DNA of 15,931 nt from JBQCEE01 sp051960575 (GCF_051960575.1 NZ_JBQCEE010000217.1:1-15931); one strand, 5' to 3'. Positions 1 through 7,496 are shown, counted from the first letter of the stretch. A program made the numbers and translations. Notes: a model not told the origin generated them from the letters alone.

Positions 1-957
1 ACGTTCACGGCGATGTCCATGGCGTGCGCCGTCGCCCCGTCGATGGGTGTGTTGATCGTGTTGCGGGCGGCCGTGGGTATCGCCGGCGGCTGCGGTGTCG
101 CGGTCGGCGGGGCGGTCGTCAGCGACCGGTGGGCCGGCGCCGACGCCGCGGCCCGCTACGGCACGCTCGCGTCGATCACCCTGCTCGCGCCGATCGTGGC
201 CCCGGCGATCGGCGGCGGCCTGCTGCTGCTCGGCGACTGGCGCGGCGTGTTCGTCTTCCTCGGCGGCCTCGGCCTGGTGATGGTCGCGGCCGCCGCGATC
301 GGACTGCCCGAGACACTGCCGCTCGAGCGCCGGCATCCGCCTGGGCTCGGAGCGATGGCCCGGCGAATGGGTCGGCTGCTGCGGGTGCGTCGGTTCGCCC
401 TGACCGTCGGCGTGCAGTGCCTGGCCACGGCGGGCTTCTTCACCTACATCGGCGGCTCGTCGTTCGTGCTGCAGGCCGACCTGCACCTGTCTCCCGGCCG
501 GTACTCGCTGCTGTTCGCGACCAATGCCGCCGCGATGGCGGCGTGCAGTGCGACCTTCCGGGTTCTGGTGCGCCGGGTAGGGCCGGTGCGGCTGCGTGCC
601 ACCGGCCTGACGCTCTCGACGACGGCGGTCGTCGCGCTCGCGGTCTACGCCCAGTCGGTCGACCACGCCGCCCTCGGCCCGACCTGGACGCTGCTGGCGA
701 TCACCGTCGCCGGCATGGGCCTGACCATCCCGTCGACCACCGCGATCGCGCAGGAGATCGGGCGTGCCAGCGGCGGCACGGCGTCGGCGCTTCAGGGTGG
801 GTTGACCTTCACCGTCGGCGCCGCGGCGACCGCCCTCACCGGACTCGCCGGCCTCACGACGGTCGCAGGGATGACCACCGTGATGGCCGTCTTCTTCGTC
901 GCTGCCACCTTCAGCGTGTTCGCCACGCGCGGGACGGTCGCCGCGACGGTGCGGTGA
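1..957 (+). CDS. MFS drug exporter, Bcr/CflA-like, 5' end missing
   Basis: The reading frame is open from base 1 and ends at TGA 955-957, so about 318 C-terminal residues are visible and the start lies outside the window. The protein is strongly hydrophobic with repeated alanine, glycine, valine and leucine stretches that form about ten membrane segments. An arginine in LRAAVGIAGG followed by VVSDRW fits the segment 4 region of Bcr/CflA drug-H+ antiporters. The later motif LAPIVAPAIGG, then WRGVFVFLGG and LPETL, is also typical of that group. A whole member is about 400 residues, so roughly the first two segments and the first cytoplasmic loop are lost. It would act in the cytoplasmic membrane as a proton-driven exporter; the substrate cannot be told. 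Other drug-export MFS families are possible. The next gene downstream is convergent. Confidence 0.85.
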   Translation, partial: TFTAMSMACAVAPSMGVLIVLRAAVGIAGGCGVAVGGAVVSDRWAGADAAARYGTLASITLLAPIVAPAIGGGLLLLGDWRGVFVFLGGLGLVMVAAAAIGLPETLPLERRHPPGLGAMARRMGRLLRVRRFALTVGVQCLATAGFFTYIGGSSFVLQADLHLSPGRYSLLFATNAAAMAACSATFRVLVRRVGPVRLRATGLTLSTTAVVALAVYAQSVDHAALGPTWTLLAITVAGMGLTIPSTTAIAQEIGRASGGTASALQGGLTFTVGAAATALTGLAGLTTVAGMTTVMAVFFVAATFSVFATRGTVAATVR

Positions 958-993
958 CCCTCCTCGCAGGGTCGGGCGACGGGCAGAGGAGGG
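958..993. terminator. Stem-loop after the MFS gene
   Basis: An exact 8-bp inverted repeat, CCTCCTC-type arms at 958-965 and 986-993, begins on the base after the MFS stop codon and encloses a 20-nt G-rich loop. There is no run of T after it, which is common for terminators in high-GC actinobacteria. It lies between convergent genes, so termination is the natural reading, but it is inferred from the repeat alone. Confidence 0.4.
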
Positions 994-1069
994 CGGTACA
1001 ACGTCCGTTGCGCCGTGGGTCTGGCGTCCCATCGAATCGGCGTGCTGGTGACTGGGTGGTGCGCGGAGG

Positions 1070-2371
1070 TCAGGCCGTCGGGATGTGCGTCGGCTGGTTC
1101 CGCATGGGTCTTCGGAGGGGGTCGACGAGGTCGGGTGGGATGAAGTGTGGGATGCCGTCGATCATGTGGATGCGCCAGCCTCGGTCGAGGTGGCGGCGGT
1201 GGTGGTAGGCGCAGAGCAGGACGAGGTTGTCGATGGCGGTCTGGCCGCCGCGGATCCATTCGAGGATGTGGTGGCGTTCGCACCATTCGGGTGGGATGGA
1301 GCAGCCGGGGAACGCGCAGCCGCCGTCGCGGACGGCGAGGGCGTCGGCTTGGGCTGGTGAGGCGCAGCGGCGTCCGCGGCCGTAGTCGAGGATGCCGCCG
1401 GTGGTGTTGTGGACGACCCGGCCGACGTTGCACTGGTCGGCCAGCCGGAACGCTTGGGCGACCGAAAGTTTCTGCCGGTGGGTGGTCCAGACCAGCCCGG
1501 TCTGGTTCTCGAACTGGTTGGGGGTCATGGCGACCTGGACGGTGGCGGCGGTGCCGGTGGCGGTGGCGTGCTCGCCGGCGCGGGCGGCGAGGGCGAGCAG
1601 GTCGCCGATCGCGTCGGCGCGGCGTTGGCCGGGGGTGCGCTGGTCGGGGCCGGTGGCGTCGGTGGGGCGGGGTTTGGCGTTGGCGGCGAGGAAGGCGAGC
1701 AGTTTGGCCCCGTCGATGCCGGCGAGGCGGTAGCTGCCGGCGACCATGCCGTCGGCCAGCGGTCGGGCGTCGAAGAACCGGCGGGCCTGCTGCACCTGGT
1801 CGTCGGGTTCGGGCCCGTCCTGGTCGTAGCAGAAGCTGAGCTTGTCGCACACGACCTTCAGGTCGGCCAGGTGCAGCGCGTGCGCGGCCTGCACCAGCGA
1901 CCGTTCCGCCTCGTCCAGCTGGTGCGGGGTGAGCCGGGGCGGCAGGTCGGCGAGGGTCTTCACGATCAGCGCCACCTGCGCCGGTGTCACCACCCCGGCG
2001 GTTCTCGCGGCGGCGAGGTGTGGGCGCAGCGGTGGTAGTGGTTCGCCGGAGAACGCGACCCGGGTGCCGCACTGCCGGGCGGCGGTCACCCGCTGCCTGG
2101 CCTCGCCGGCGGTGAGGCGCCACAGCGCGGACAGGAACCCCGCGGTGGTGCGGGTCAGCTGCTTGTGCGGCAACTCGCGCCGCTCCACGTCGGTGACCAC
2201 GGCGTCGTCGACCGTCCCCAACGACCGCCGCAGCGCCTCCAGGTCACGGGCCAGGTCGATGAACTCGTCATCGCTCAACTGCCCGAACCCACCACCGGCG
2301 GCGCACTCACCGAACGCGTCGATCGCCTTGTGCAGCACCCCGAACCGCTCGAGGATCGCCGCATCGGTCAT
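1070..2371 (-). CDS. DUF222/HNH endonuclease (13E12 repeat family)
   Basis: The 433-residue protein has the usual layout of actinobacterial 13E12-type proteins: a long, mostly helical DUF222 region (about residues 20-330) and a C-terminal HNH nuclease fold (about 345-400). The HNH part shows CAFPGC (Cys352, Cys357), ERHHI (His367, His368), DNLVLLC (Asn382, Cys387) and HRRH, so the zinc ligands and catalytic histidine and asparagine appear intact. Such proteins are thought to be metal-dependent DNA nucleases, often present in many copies per genome; their biological role is poorly known. The ATG at 2371 has no convincing ribosome binding site, but a -10-like hexamer ends 6 bases before it, which points to a leaderless mRNA. 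A LexA-like box lies immediately upstream, so induction by DNA damage is likely. No frameshift or premature stop is visible. Function is assigned from family only. Confidence 0.92.
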   Translation of the reverse strand: MTDAAILERFGVLHKAIDAFGECAAGGGFGQLSDDEFIDLARDLEALRRSLGTVDDAVVTDVERRELPHKQLTRTTAGFLSALWRLTAGEARQRVTAARQCGTRVAFSGEPLPPLRPHLAAARTAGVVTPAQVALIVKTLADLPPRLTPHQLDEAERSLVQAAHALHLADLKVVCDKLSFCYDQDGPEPDDQVQQARRFFDARPLADGMVAGSYRLAGIDGAKLLAFLAANAKPRPTDATGPDQRTPGQRRADAIGDLLALAARAGEHATATGTAATVQVAMTPNQFENQTGLVWTTHRQKLSVAQAFRLADQCNVGRVVHNTTGGILDYGRGRRCASPAQADALAVRDGGCAFPGCSIPPEWCERHHILEWIRGGQTAIDNLVLLCAYHHRRHLDRGWRIHMIDGIPHFIPPDLVDPLRRPMRNQPTHIPTA

Positions 2372-2377
2372 ACCAAG

Positions 2378-2383
2378 AAGCTA
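2378..2383 (-). promoter_or_regulatory. -10 element of the HNH gene, leaderless transcript
   Basis: On the minus strand TAGCTT (2383 down to 2378) fits the TANNNT -10 form and occupies positions -12 to -7 if transcription begins at the A of the ATG at 2371. No good -35 hexamer is seen at 17-18 bp. The lack of a purine-rich ribosome binding site agrees with a leaderless message, which is common in actinobacteria. Confidence 0.45.
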
Positions 2384-2397
2384 GAACAGGGGTACGA
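2382..2397 (-). promoter_or_regulatory. LexA (SOS) box upstream of the HNH gene
   Basis: The 16 bases TAGAACAGGGGTACGA match the actinobacterial SOS box TCGAAC-N4-GTTCGA at 10 of 12 defined positions. The box ends 10 bases upstream of the HNH start codon and overlaps the predicted -10 element, where a bound LexA would block RNA polymerase. Several 13E12-family genes of Mycobacterium tuberculosis are known LexA targets, which supports the reading. The match was found by eye; no genome-wide background was computed. Confidence 0.65.
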
Positions 2398-2550
2398 CAG
2401 AAAACGTCGAGCACGCGCCCTCCGATCCGCGTGGAATGCGGGCCGATCGCGCTTTGCCGGGCAGCGGCATCGTCGCTGCGTCGCCAAAGTGCCACGGTCT
2501 CCTGCAACGCTGGTGCCACGGTCGCGGCACGCTGGTGTCATCGGTGGTCA

Positions 2551-2577
2551 CCGCGGGCAGTAGCCAGCGTTCCGCGG
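2551..2577. terminator. Possible stem-loop after the first MmyB-type regulator
   Basis: Two CCGCGG hexamers at 2551-2556 and 2572-2577 can pair around a 15-nt loop, starting one base beyond the regulator stop codon. The rest of the 2398-2578 gap shows no gene and no other clear signal. CCGCGG is common by chance in DNA this GC-rich, so support is weak. Confidence 0.3.
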
Positions 2578-2578
2578 G

Positions 2579-3538
2579 CTAGTGGCCTCGGTTCTTTGCA
2601 ACGGTTGGTGAGCCAGCCGCCGTCCAGCTGGCCAGCACCTTCAGTCGGTCCTCTGACGCCGTGTTGGGTTCCGCGGCGTAGGTGATCATTTGGTGTACGG
2701 GTCGGTTGTGCGAGGGAAGATCGAGCGGCTGAAATATCAGTTCGAGTTGGCCGGCTTCAGGGTGAAGCAGCCGCTTGGTGCCGTCGTGACGGGTGAGGAC
2801 GTCATGCTCGGCCCAGCGGCGTCGGAACTCGACGCTGACGGCGGACAGTTCGCCGATGACCTCGCGCAGCGCCGGGTCGGCGGGGTCGCGTCCGACCTCG
2901 GCGCGAAGCAGAGCGGCGGTGGCGACGCCGGCGGCGTCCCAGTCGACGAAGAACGTTTGTGCGCTGCGGTCGAGGAAGATGTAGCGGGCGAGGTTGGGAC
3001 GGCCTCGAGCGTCGACCGTGTCGCTTGTGAACATCGGCGCGAACACTGCCCGGGCCAGATGGTTGCTGGCGACGATGTCCGCGCAGCCGTTACGCACGAA
3101 CGCGGCGGTCATCGTCATCGAGTCGAGCAGCCACTGCACCTGCAGCGCGATGTCGTCGTGGTCGCGTCGCGCCGCCGTCCGCCGCCGCCGTTGGGACGAT
3201 CGGGCGAGGTCGAACAGGTAGGTCCGTTCGTCGTCGTTCAGTCGCAGGACGCGCGCGACCGCGTCCAGGACCTCGTCGGAGACGCCCGCGATGTGTCCTC
3301 GCTCCAGCCGCGTGTACCACTCGGTGCTCACACCGGCCAGGACGGCGACCTCTTCACGTCGCAGCCCGGCGACCCGGCGCCGGCCGCTGGTGGGCAGTCC
3401 GGCCTGCGCCGGACTGATCCGGGCGCGCCGGCTGGTGAGGAAAGCGCGGATGTCCGCGCGATTGCCTGGCTCCTGCTGCACCCGGTCGACGGTAGCGCCG
3501 AAGCCCCGTCGGCAGGGGGTGCGTCGTTGTTCCCCCAT
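2579..3538 (-). CDS. XRE-family regulator with MmyB-like ligand-binding domain (1)
   Basis: The 319-residue protein has an N-terminal helix-turn-helix at about residues 29-100, with the family signature GLRREEVAVLAGVS and the recognition segment WYTRLERG. An MmyB-like ligand-binding domain follows (about 130-305), recognisable by NHLARAVF, NLARYIFLD, DWDAAGVATAALLRAEVGRDP and the late HPEAGQLEL. In solved relatives this domain binds a fatty-acid-like ligand. The start at 3538 is chosen because AGGGAGGG lies about 7 bases upstream; a longer open frame to 3787 overlaps the divergent gene and is rejected. The gene is transcribed away from an aldo/keto reductase with only 85 bp between the starts, so the reductase is its likely target, together with its own gene. 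Whether it activates or represses, and the ligand, are unknown. Confidence 0.9.
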   Translation of the reverse strand: MGEQRRTPCRRGFGATVDRVQQEPGNRADIRAFLTSRRARISPAQAGLPTSGRRRVAGLRREEVAVLAGVSTEWYTRLERGHIAGVSDEVLDAVARVLRLNDDERTYLFDLARSSQRRRRTAARRDHDDIALQVQWLLDSMTMTAAFVRNGCADIVASNHLARAVFAPMFTSDTVDARGRPNLARYIFLDRSAQTFFVDWDAAGVATAALLRAEVGRDPADPALREVIGELSAVSVEFRRRWAEHDVLTRHDGTKRLLHPEAGQLELIFQPLDLPSHNRPVHQMITYAAEPNTASEDRLKVLASWTAAGSPTVAKNRGH

Positions 3539-3586
3539 GAACGCGCCCTCCCTACGGCTCGGCAGAGGCGGTCGCATGGAACCGGA

Positions 3587-3599
3587 CCTCGCGACGAGG
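3587..3599. promoter_or_regulatory. Candidate operator between regulator 1 and the aldo/keto reductase
   Basis: The 85-bp divergent region 3539-3623 contains the dyad CCTCG-CGA-CGAGG and, around it, three copies of CATGGA (3575-3580, 3601-3606, 3609-3614), the last running into the reductase ribosome binding site. No clear -35/-10 pair stands out. The dyad is the best candidate site for the MmyB-type regulator, but this is inferred from position only. Confidence 0.3.
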
Positions 3600-3623
3600 A
3601 CATGGACACATGGAGGTAAGAAC

Positions 3624-4577
3624 ATGACCAGTGCGGAGCTGAGCGCGCCCACGGTGGCGTTGGGCACCTGGGCTTGGGGCGACAGCGGAACGACCGGCGA
3701 CGGGTACTTCGGCAGTGAGATGAGCGAGGCCGGGCTGCGCGAGGTCGTCGACCGCGCGATGTCGAACGGTCTCACCTTGTTCGACACCGCCGTTGTCTAC
3801 GGCGCAGGGCGGGCGGAAGCGGTCCTCGGTCGAACGCTGGCCGGGTACTGGCGCGGCGACTACCAGCTGTCGACGAAGTTCACCCCGCAGGCTGCCGGCG
3901 GCAGCGGCGACCCGGTCGCGGAGATGCTCCAGCAGAGCCTCACCCGGCTGGGGACGGAGTACGTCGACTTGTACTGGATCCACAACCCAGCCGACGTGGA
4001 CCGGTGGACGCCGCAGCTGATCCCGCTGCTCGAAGCGGGCACGGTCAGGCATGTCGGCGTCTCCAACCACAACCTGGAGCAGATCGCCCGTGCCGATGAG
4101 ATCCTCGGCGAGGCAGGCTTCCGGGTGGCAGCGGTTCAGAATCACTTCAGTCTGCTGTACCGGTACGCGGCGGCCGACGGCCTGCTCGAGTACTGCCGCG
4201 ACCACGGCACGCGGTTCTTCGCCTACATGGTGCTCGAGCAGGGCGCGTTGACGGGCCGTTACGACGCGGCCAATCCGATGCCGGACGGCAGCAGCCGTGC
4301 GGCCGCGTACAACGGCATCCTGCCGCGGCTGCAACCGCTGCTGGACCGGATGCGGGCGATCGCCGATGGTAGAGATGCGTCCGTCGCGGACGTTGCGACG
4401 GCCTGGGCGCTCGCCAAGGGCACCACACCGATCATCGGCGTCACGAAGCCACGTCACATCGACGGTCTGCTGCGCGCCGCATCCCTGCCGCTGTCGGCCG
4501 AAGAGATCGCCGTTGTGGAGGCGGAGGCGGACGCCGCGGGCGTCGACACACGCGGCTGGTGGGAGCGCGAACGGTAG
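3624..4577 (+). CDS. Aldo/keto reductase
   Basis: The 317-residue protein has the standard AKR barrel length. The catalytic tetrad is visible: Asp54 and Tyr59 in FDTAVVYGAGRAE, Lys85 in STKFTP and His120 in LYWIHNP. The C-terminal cofactor segment is also present, in IIGVTKPRHIDGLLRA (about 270-285), which binds the 2'-phosphate side of NADPH in relatives. It should reduce an aldehyde or ketone with NADPH in the cytoplasm; the substrate cannot be read from sequence. The ATG at 3624 has GGAGG 7 bases upstream; a longer frame starting at 3291 lies over the regulator gene and is a shadow. The divergent MmyB-type regulator probably controls it. The next gene is convergent, separated by a short stem-loop. 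Confidence 0.93.
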   Translation: MTSAELSAPTVALGTWAWGDSGTTGDGYFGSEMSEAGLREVVDRAMSNGLTLFDTAVVYGAGRAEAVLGRTLAGYWRGDYQLSTKFTPQAAGGSGDPVAEMLQQSLTRLGTEYVDLYWIHNPADVDRWTPQLIPLLEAGTVRHVGVSNHNLEQIARADEILGEAGFRVAAVQNHFSLLYRYAAADGLLEYCRDHGTRFFAYMVLEQGALTGRYDAANPMPDGSSRAAAYNGILPRLQPLLDRMRAIADGRDASVADVATAWALAKGTTPIIGVTKPRHIDGLLRAASLPLSAEEIAVVEAEADAAGVDTRGWWERER

Positions 4578-4596
4578 CAGCAACCAGTCTGCTGCT
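4576..4596. terminator. Bidirectional terminator between convergent genes
   Basis: A perfect 7-bp stem AGCAGCA (4576-4582) and TGCTGCT (4590-4596) with a 7-nt loop fills most of the 26-bp gap between the stop codons of the aldo/keto reductase and the second MmyB-type regulator. It begins inside the reductase TAG. Position and compact loop suit a terminator serving both strands; no T-run is present. Confidence 0.5.
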
Positions 4597-4603
4597 CGGT
4601 GGT

Positions 4604-5410
4604 TCACGGCTGCGATCGTCGTCCAGGCACTGGTGCGAGTGATGCCAGCGCTCGTTCGTCGCGGCTGCCTGGTTCGGCGGTGATCAGGACGACCTGCTGG
4701 TCGTCCTCCGGGACCAGCAGGACGTCGCAGGAGAGCCGCATCCGACCGGCGGACGGGTGGTCGACGGTCTTGACGCGGTGGCCCGGCAGGTGCGTCGGCT
4801 CCTCAGCCCACAGGGTGCGGAACGCGTCGCTGCACTCGTGCAGCTGGTGCAGGAGGCGTCCGAGGTCGTCGTCGGCGGGGTAGCGGGTTGCGGCCGCTCG
4901 CAGCCTGCCGACGGCGACTTCGGCGAATCCGTCGGCGTGCTCGCTCCAGTGCCGGCCGGTGAGGAAGTAGCGGCGGGCGAGGTTCGGCTCGACGGCCAGG
5001 TGGCCGAGCAGCGCATCGGCCAGCGGGTTGCATGCGATCACGTCATAGTCCGCTGCCGTCACGATGGCAGCCGTGGTCGGCATGCGACGCAGCATCTCGC
5101 GGATGTGAGGACGCACCGTCCGCGGAATGGTCGGCGGAGGCATCGGTGACGCGGCGCCGAGCGCGAACAGCCGTGCGCGGTCGGCCCGGTCGAGGCCCAG
5201 CGCGACGCTGAGCGACTGGAGGATGCGAGGTGACGGCTGCGCGCCGCGGCCCTGCTCGAGGCGGGTGTAGTACTCGACCGACATGTGCGCCCGGCCGGCG
5301 ACCTCCTCGCGGCGAAGCCCCGGAGTTCGCCTGCTGCATCCGTCGCTGTCTGCCGGCTGCATCCGGCGGCGACGGTCGCGCAGGAACGCCGCCAGGTCTG
5401 TCTTGGACAT
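4604..5410 (-). CDS. XRE-family regulator with MmyB-like ligand-binding domain (2)
   Basis: The 268-residue protein is a paralogue of the regulator ending at 2579 and shares its layout. The helix-turn-helix (about 7-85) carries TPGLRREEVAGRAHMS, EYYTRLEQGRG and PSPRILQSLSVALGL. The MmyB-like domain (about 100-260) carries DYDVIACNPLADALLG, NLARRYFL, ATRYPADDDLGRLLHQLHECSDAFRTLWAE and HPSAGRMRL. It is about 50 residues shorter than the first, mainly through a shorter N-terminus and linkers. The ATG at 5410 has ACGGAGG about 6 bases upstream. The gene faces away from an SDR gene, with 69 bp between the starts, so the SDR is the likely regulated neighbour. Ligand and direction of control are not known. 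Confidence 0.92.
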   Translation of the reverse strand: MSKTDLAAFLRDRRRRMQPADSDGCSRRTPGLRREEVAGRAHMSVEYYTRLEQGRGAQPSPRILQSLSVALGLDRADRARLFALGAASPMPPPTIPRTVRPHIREMLRRMPTTAAIVTAADYDVIACNPLADALLGHLAVEPNLARRYFLTGRHWSEHADGFAEVAVGRLRAAATRYPADDDLGRLLHQLHECSDAFRTLWAEEPTHLPGHRVKTVDHPSAGRMRLSCDVLLVPEDDQQVVLITAEPGSRDERALASLAPVPGRRSQP

Positions 5411-5451
5411 CGCGTCCTCCGTGCGGGTGGTACCGGCTGGGCCTGGTTCGG

Positions 5452-5467
5452 GCGCCGACGCCGGCGC
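5452..5467. promoter_or_regulatory. Candidate operator between regulator 2 and the SDR gene
   Basis: The divergent 69-bp region 5411-5479 contains a 6-bp dyad, GCGCCG (5452-5457) and CGGCGC (5462-5467), with a 4-bp centre, and a GGTACC palindrome further left. Both divergent transcripts must start in or near this region, so a protein bound here could control both. GC-rich dyads occur by chance in this DNA, so confidence is low. Confidence 0.25.
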
Positions 5468-5479
5468 AGCGTGGATGTC

Positions 5480-6202
5480 ATGAATCCTCCCACCGCACTG
5501 ATCACAGGGGCCACCAGCGGCATCGGCAAGGAGACGGCGCGGCAACTCGTCGACCTGGGCTGGACAGTGCTGCTCGGAGCACGTGACGCCGCCCGAGGAC
5601 GCCGCGCGGCGGCCGAGGTCGGCGGCCGACCGCTGGCCCTCGACGTCACCGACAGCGCGAGCATCGCCGCAGCAGCGGCCACCGTGCCGGACCTGGACGT
5701 GTTGATCAACAACGCCGGCATCTCGCCGGACATCGACGACGCCGTCACCGACGCCGATGTCGACGTCTTCCGACGCACCTACGAGACGAACGTGTTCGGC
5801 GTCGTGGCCGTCACCAACGCGTTCCTACCCGCGCTGCGCCGATCGAGCCACGCCCGCATCGTCAACATCTCCAGCGGCACCGGCTCGCTCACCTGGAGCA
5901 CCAGCGAGAACCCACAGTTCGATTTCCGCGCGGCCAGCACCGGTCGCGGCGCCGCGTACCGATCGTCGAAGGCCGCACTCGACGCACTGACCATCTTCTA
6001 CGCCCATGCCCTCGACAGCACCGGCATCAAGGTGAACGCCCTGGCGCCCGGACTGCGCGCCACCAACCTCAACGCACGCGCCGCAGCGGCCGGTGGCGAC
6101 CCGGCCGAGGCCGCGGCAGCCGTCGTCCGACTCGCCACGCTTCCCGATGACGCACCGTCGGGACTGCTGATCGGTTGGGACGGGGCAGTCGTCCCCTGGT
6201 AG
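5480..6202 (+). CDS. Short-chain dehydrogenase/reductase (classical SDR)
   Basis: The 240-residue protein carries the full classical SDR set. The cofactor loop TGATSGIG is at 9-16, Asp55 lies in ALDVTD, and NNAG is at 77-80. The structural Asn104 is in ETNVFG, the catalytic serine is in NISSGTGS (about 131-132), and Tyr160 and Lys164 sit in YRSSK; APG follows at 189-191. It should oxidise or reduce an alcohol/carbonyl pair with NAD(P)(H) in the cytoplasm. Arg35 in LLGARDAARG suggests NADPH preference, a family-based guess. The ATG at 5480 is preferred because the fold begins right after it; an in-frame GTG at 5471 is possible, and the ribosome binding site is weak for either. The divergent MmyB-type gene is its probable regulator. 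Confidence 0.92.
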   Translation: MNPPTALITGATSGIGKETARQLVDLGWTVLLGARDAARGRRAAAEVGGRPLALDVTDSASIAAAAATVPDLDVLINNAGISPDIDDAVTDADVDVFRRTYETNVFGVVAVTNAFLPALRRSSHARIVNISSGTGSLTWSTSENPQFDFRAASTGRGAAYRSSKAALDALTIFYAHALDSTGIKVNALAPGLRATNLNARAAAAGGDPAEAAAAVVRLATLPDDAPSGLLIGWDGAVVPW

Positions 6203-6246
6203 TGGCGATCACGTCGCCGTACGACGGAGCGGGACGAAGGGACCGG

Positions 6247-6298
6247 CGGCCCGCGTGCAGTCGCCGCTCGTCGGCGCGCGTATTCCCGACGCGGGCCG
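6247..6298 (+). terminator. Stem-loop downstream of the SDR gene
   Basis: A perfect 10-bp inverted repeat, CGGCCCGCGT (6247-6256) and ACGCGGGCCG (6289-6298), encloses a second hairpin CGCCG-CTCGT-CGGCG (6262-6276). It starts 45 bp after the SDR stop codon and ends 33 bp before the CoA-transferase start. The size and nesting suggest a strong terminator. It could instead be a control structure in the leader of the next gene. Confidence 0.5.
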
Positions 6299-6331
6299 AA
6301 CTGAACTCGTGATGCAGCCGATGATGGGCGC

Positions 6332-7486
6332 ATGACGCCACCCCTCGCCGGACTGCTCGTCGCCGACTTCAGCCGTGTGTTGGCCGGTCCGCTCGCCACG
6401 ATGCATCTCGCCGACCTCGGCGCGACCGTCGTCAAGGTCGAGCGTCCCGACGTCGGCGACGAGACGCGGGCGTGGGGCCTGCCGTTCACCGAGCACGCGT
6501 CGGCGTACTTCGAGTGCGTGAACCGCAGCAAGTACGGCATGGCGCTCGACCTCGCGGACGACGCGGACCGCGCGCTGGCGCAGCGCCTGGCCGCACGCGC
6601 CGACGTGCTGGTCGAGAACCACCGCCCCGGCTCACTCGCCCGGTATGGGCTCGACGCGGACACCGTGCGGGCGGCGAACCCCGGTGTCGTCTACTGCTCG
6701 ATCTCGGGTTTCGGTCAGGGCGCCGGCGCCGACCGGCCGGGCTACGACTTCCTCGTCCAGGCCGTCGGCGGGCTGATGAGCATCACGGGCGCCGCCGACG
6801 GTCCGCCGACGAAGGTGGGCGTCGCGCTCGTCGACGTGCTCACCGGCAAGGACGCGGTGATCGGCATCCTGGCCGCGCTGCAGCGCCGGGCCGTCACCGG
6901 CGTCGGCGAGCACGTGCAGGTCGACCTGCTCTCGAGCCTGCTCGGCGGGCTGGTCAATCAGGCGGCGTCGTACCTCACGACGGGGGTCGCGCCCGGACGC
7001 ATGGGGAACCGCCATCCGTCCATCGCGCCGTACGAGACCCTGCGTTGCGCCGACGGCGAGCTCGCCGTGGCGTGCGGCAACGACGGCCAGTTCGCGCGGC
7101 TCGTGGCGGTGCTCGGCGTGCCCGAGCTCGCCGACGACCCGTGCTACGCGACGAATGCGGCCCGCGTCGGCCACCGCGACGAGCTGGTCGGCGCACTCGA
7201 GGCGGCGTTGGCGACGGCGTCCGCCGCCGACTGGGAGCAGCGGCTCGGGGGAGCGGGCGTCGCCGCCGGACTGGTCGGCGACATCGGCTCGGCGCTCGCC
7301 CTGGCCGAGCGGCTCGGGCTCGAGCCGACCCTCGACATCGGGGAGAGGCACCCGGCACAAGTGCGGAACCCGGTGCGATTCGCGGGCACCGCGCCCCTAG
7401 TAGCGACCCCGCCGCCGACGCTCGGCGAGCACACCGCGTGGTTGCGCGACCTGCTGGAACGTGACGCACCGATTCCGCCGCGCTGA
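6332..7486 (+). CDS. Class III (CaiB/BaiF) CoA-transferase
   Basis: The 384-residue protein has the family N-terminus LLVADFSRVLAGPLATMHLADLGATVVKVE and the CoA-binding region NRSKYGMALDL. VENHRPGSLARYGLD follows, then RPGYDFLVQAVGGLMSITG, where Asp139 aligns with the aspartate that forms the acyl intermediate. The late motif GRMGNRHPSIAPYE (about 222-235) is also family-typical. It should move CoA from an acyl-CoA donor to a carboxylic acid in the cytoplasm. The substrate pair cannot be told, and no acyl-CoA dehydrogenase, hydratase or lyase lies nearby to suggest a pathway. Length is normal. The ATG at 6332 has only a weak ribosome binding site. The gene stands alone between a stem-loop and the operator-controlled promoter of the MFS gene. 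Confidence 0.92.
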   Translation: MTPPLAGLLVADFSRVLAGPLATMHLADLGATVVKVERPDVGDETRAWGLPFTEHASAYFECVNRSKYGMALDLADDADRALAQRLAARADVLVENHRPGSLARYGLDADTVRAANPGVVYCSISGFGQGAGADRPGYDFLVQAVGGLMSITGAADGPPTKVGVALVDVLTGKDAVIGILAALQRRAVTGVGEHVQVDLLSSLLGGLVNQAASYLTTGVAPGRMGNRHPSIAPYETLRCADGELAVACGNDGQFARLVAVLGVPELADDPCYATNAARVGHRDELVGALEAALATASAADWEQRLGGAGVAAGLVGDIGSALALAERLGLEPTLDIGERHPAQVRNPVRFAGTAPLVATPPPTLGEHTAWLRDLLERDAPIPPR

Positions 7487-7496
7487 TCGAACCGAC

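Noticed and set aside
24..1208. Long arginine-rich open frame on the plus strand
   Set aside because: It is a frame shadow of the MFS gene caused by high GC. The composition is unlike a real protein, and the MFS frame is clearly coding.
792..2123. Long arginine/proline-rich open frame on the minus strand
   Set aside because: It is a shifted-frame shadow of the HNH gene and the end of the MFS gene, with low-complexity composition and no recognisable fold. Both overlapped genes have clear conserved motifs.
2431..2685. Small open frame in the gap after the HNH gene
   Set aside because: It has no ribosome binding site, no recognisable domain and overlaps the regulator coding end. It is likely a chance open frame in GC-rich DNA.
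3575..3614. Three CATGGA copies as a designed repeat
   Set aside because: The copies are 6 bp, irregularly spaced (26 and 8 bp), and the last runs into the ribosome binding site. They could easily be chance and are kept only as a note in the operator entry.
3539..3787. N-terminal extension of the first MmyB-type regulator to 3787
   Set aside because: It would overlap the aldo/keto reductase gene by over 160 bp and has no family similarity. ATG 3538 has a strong ribosome binding site just upstream.
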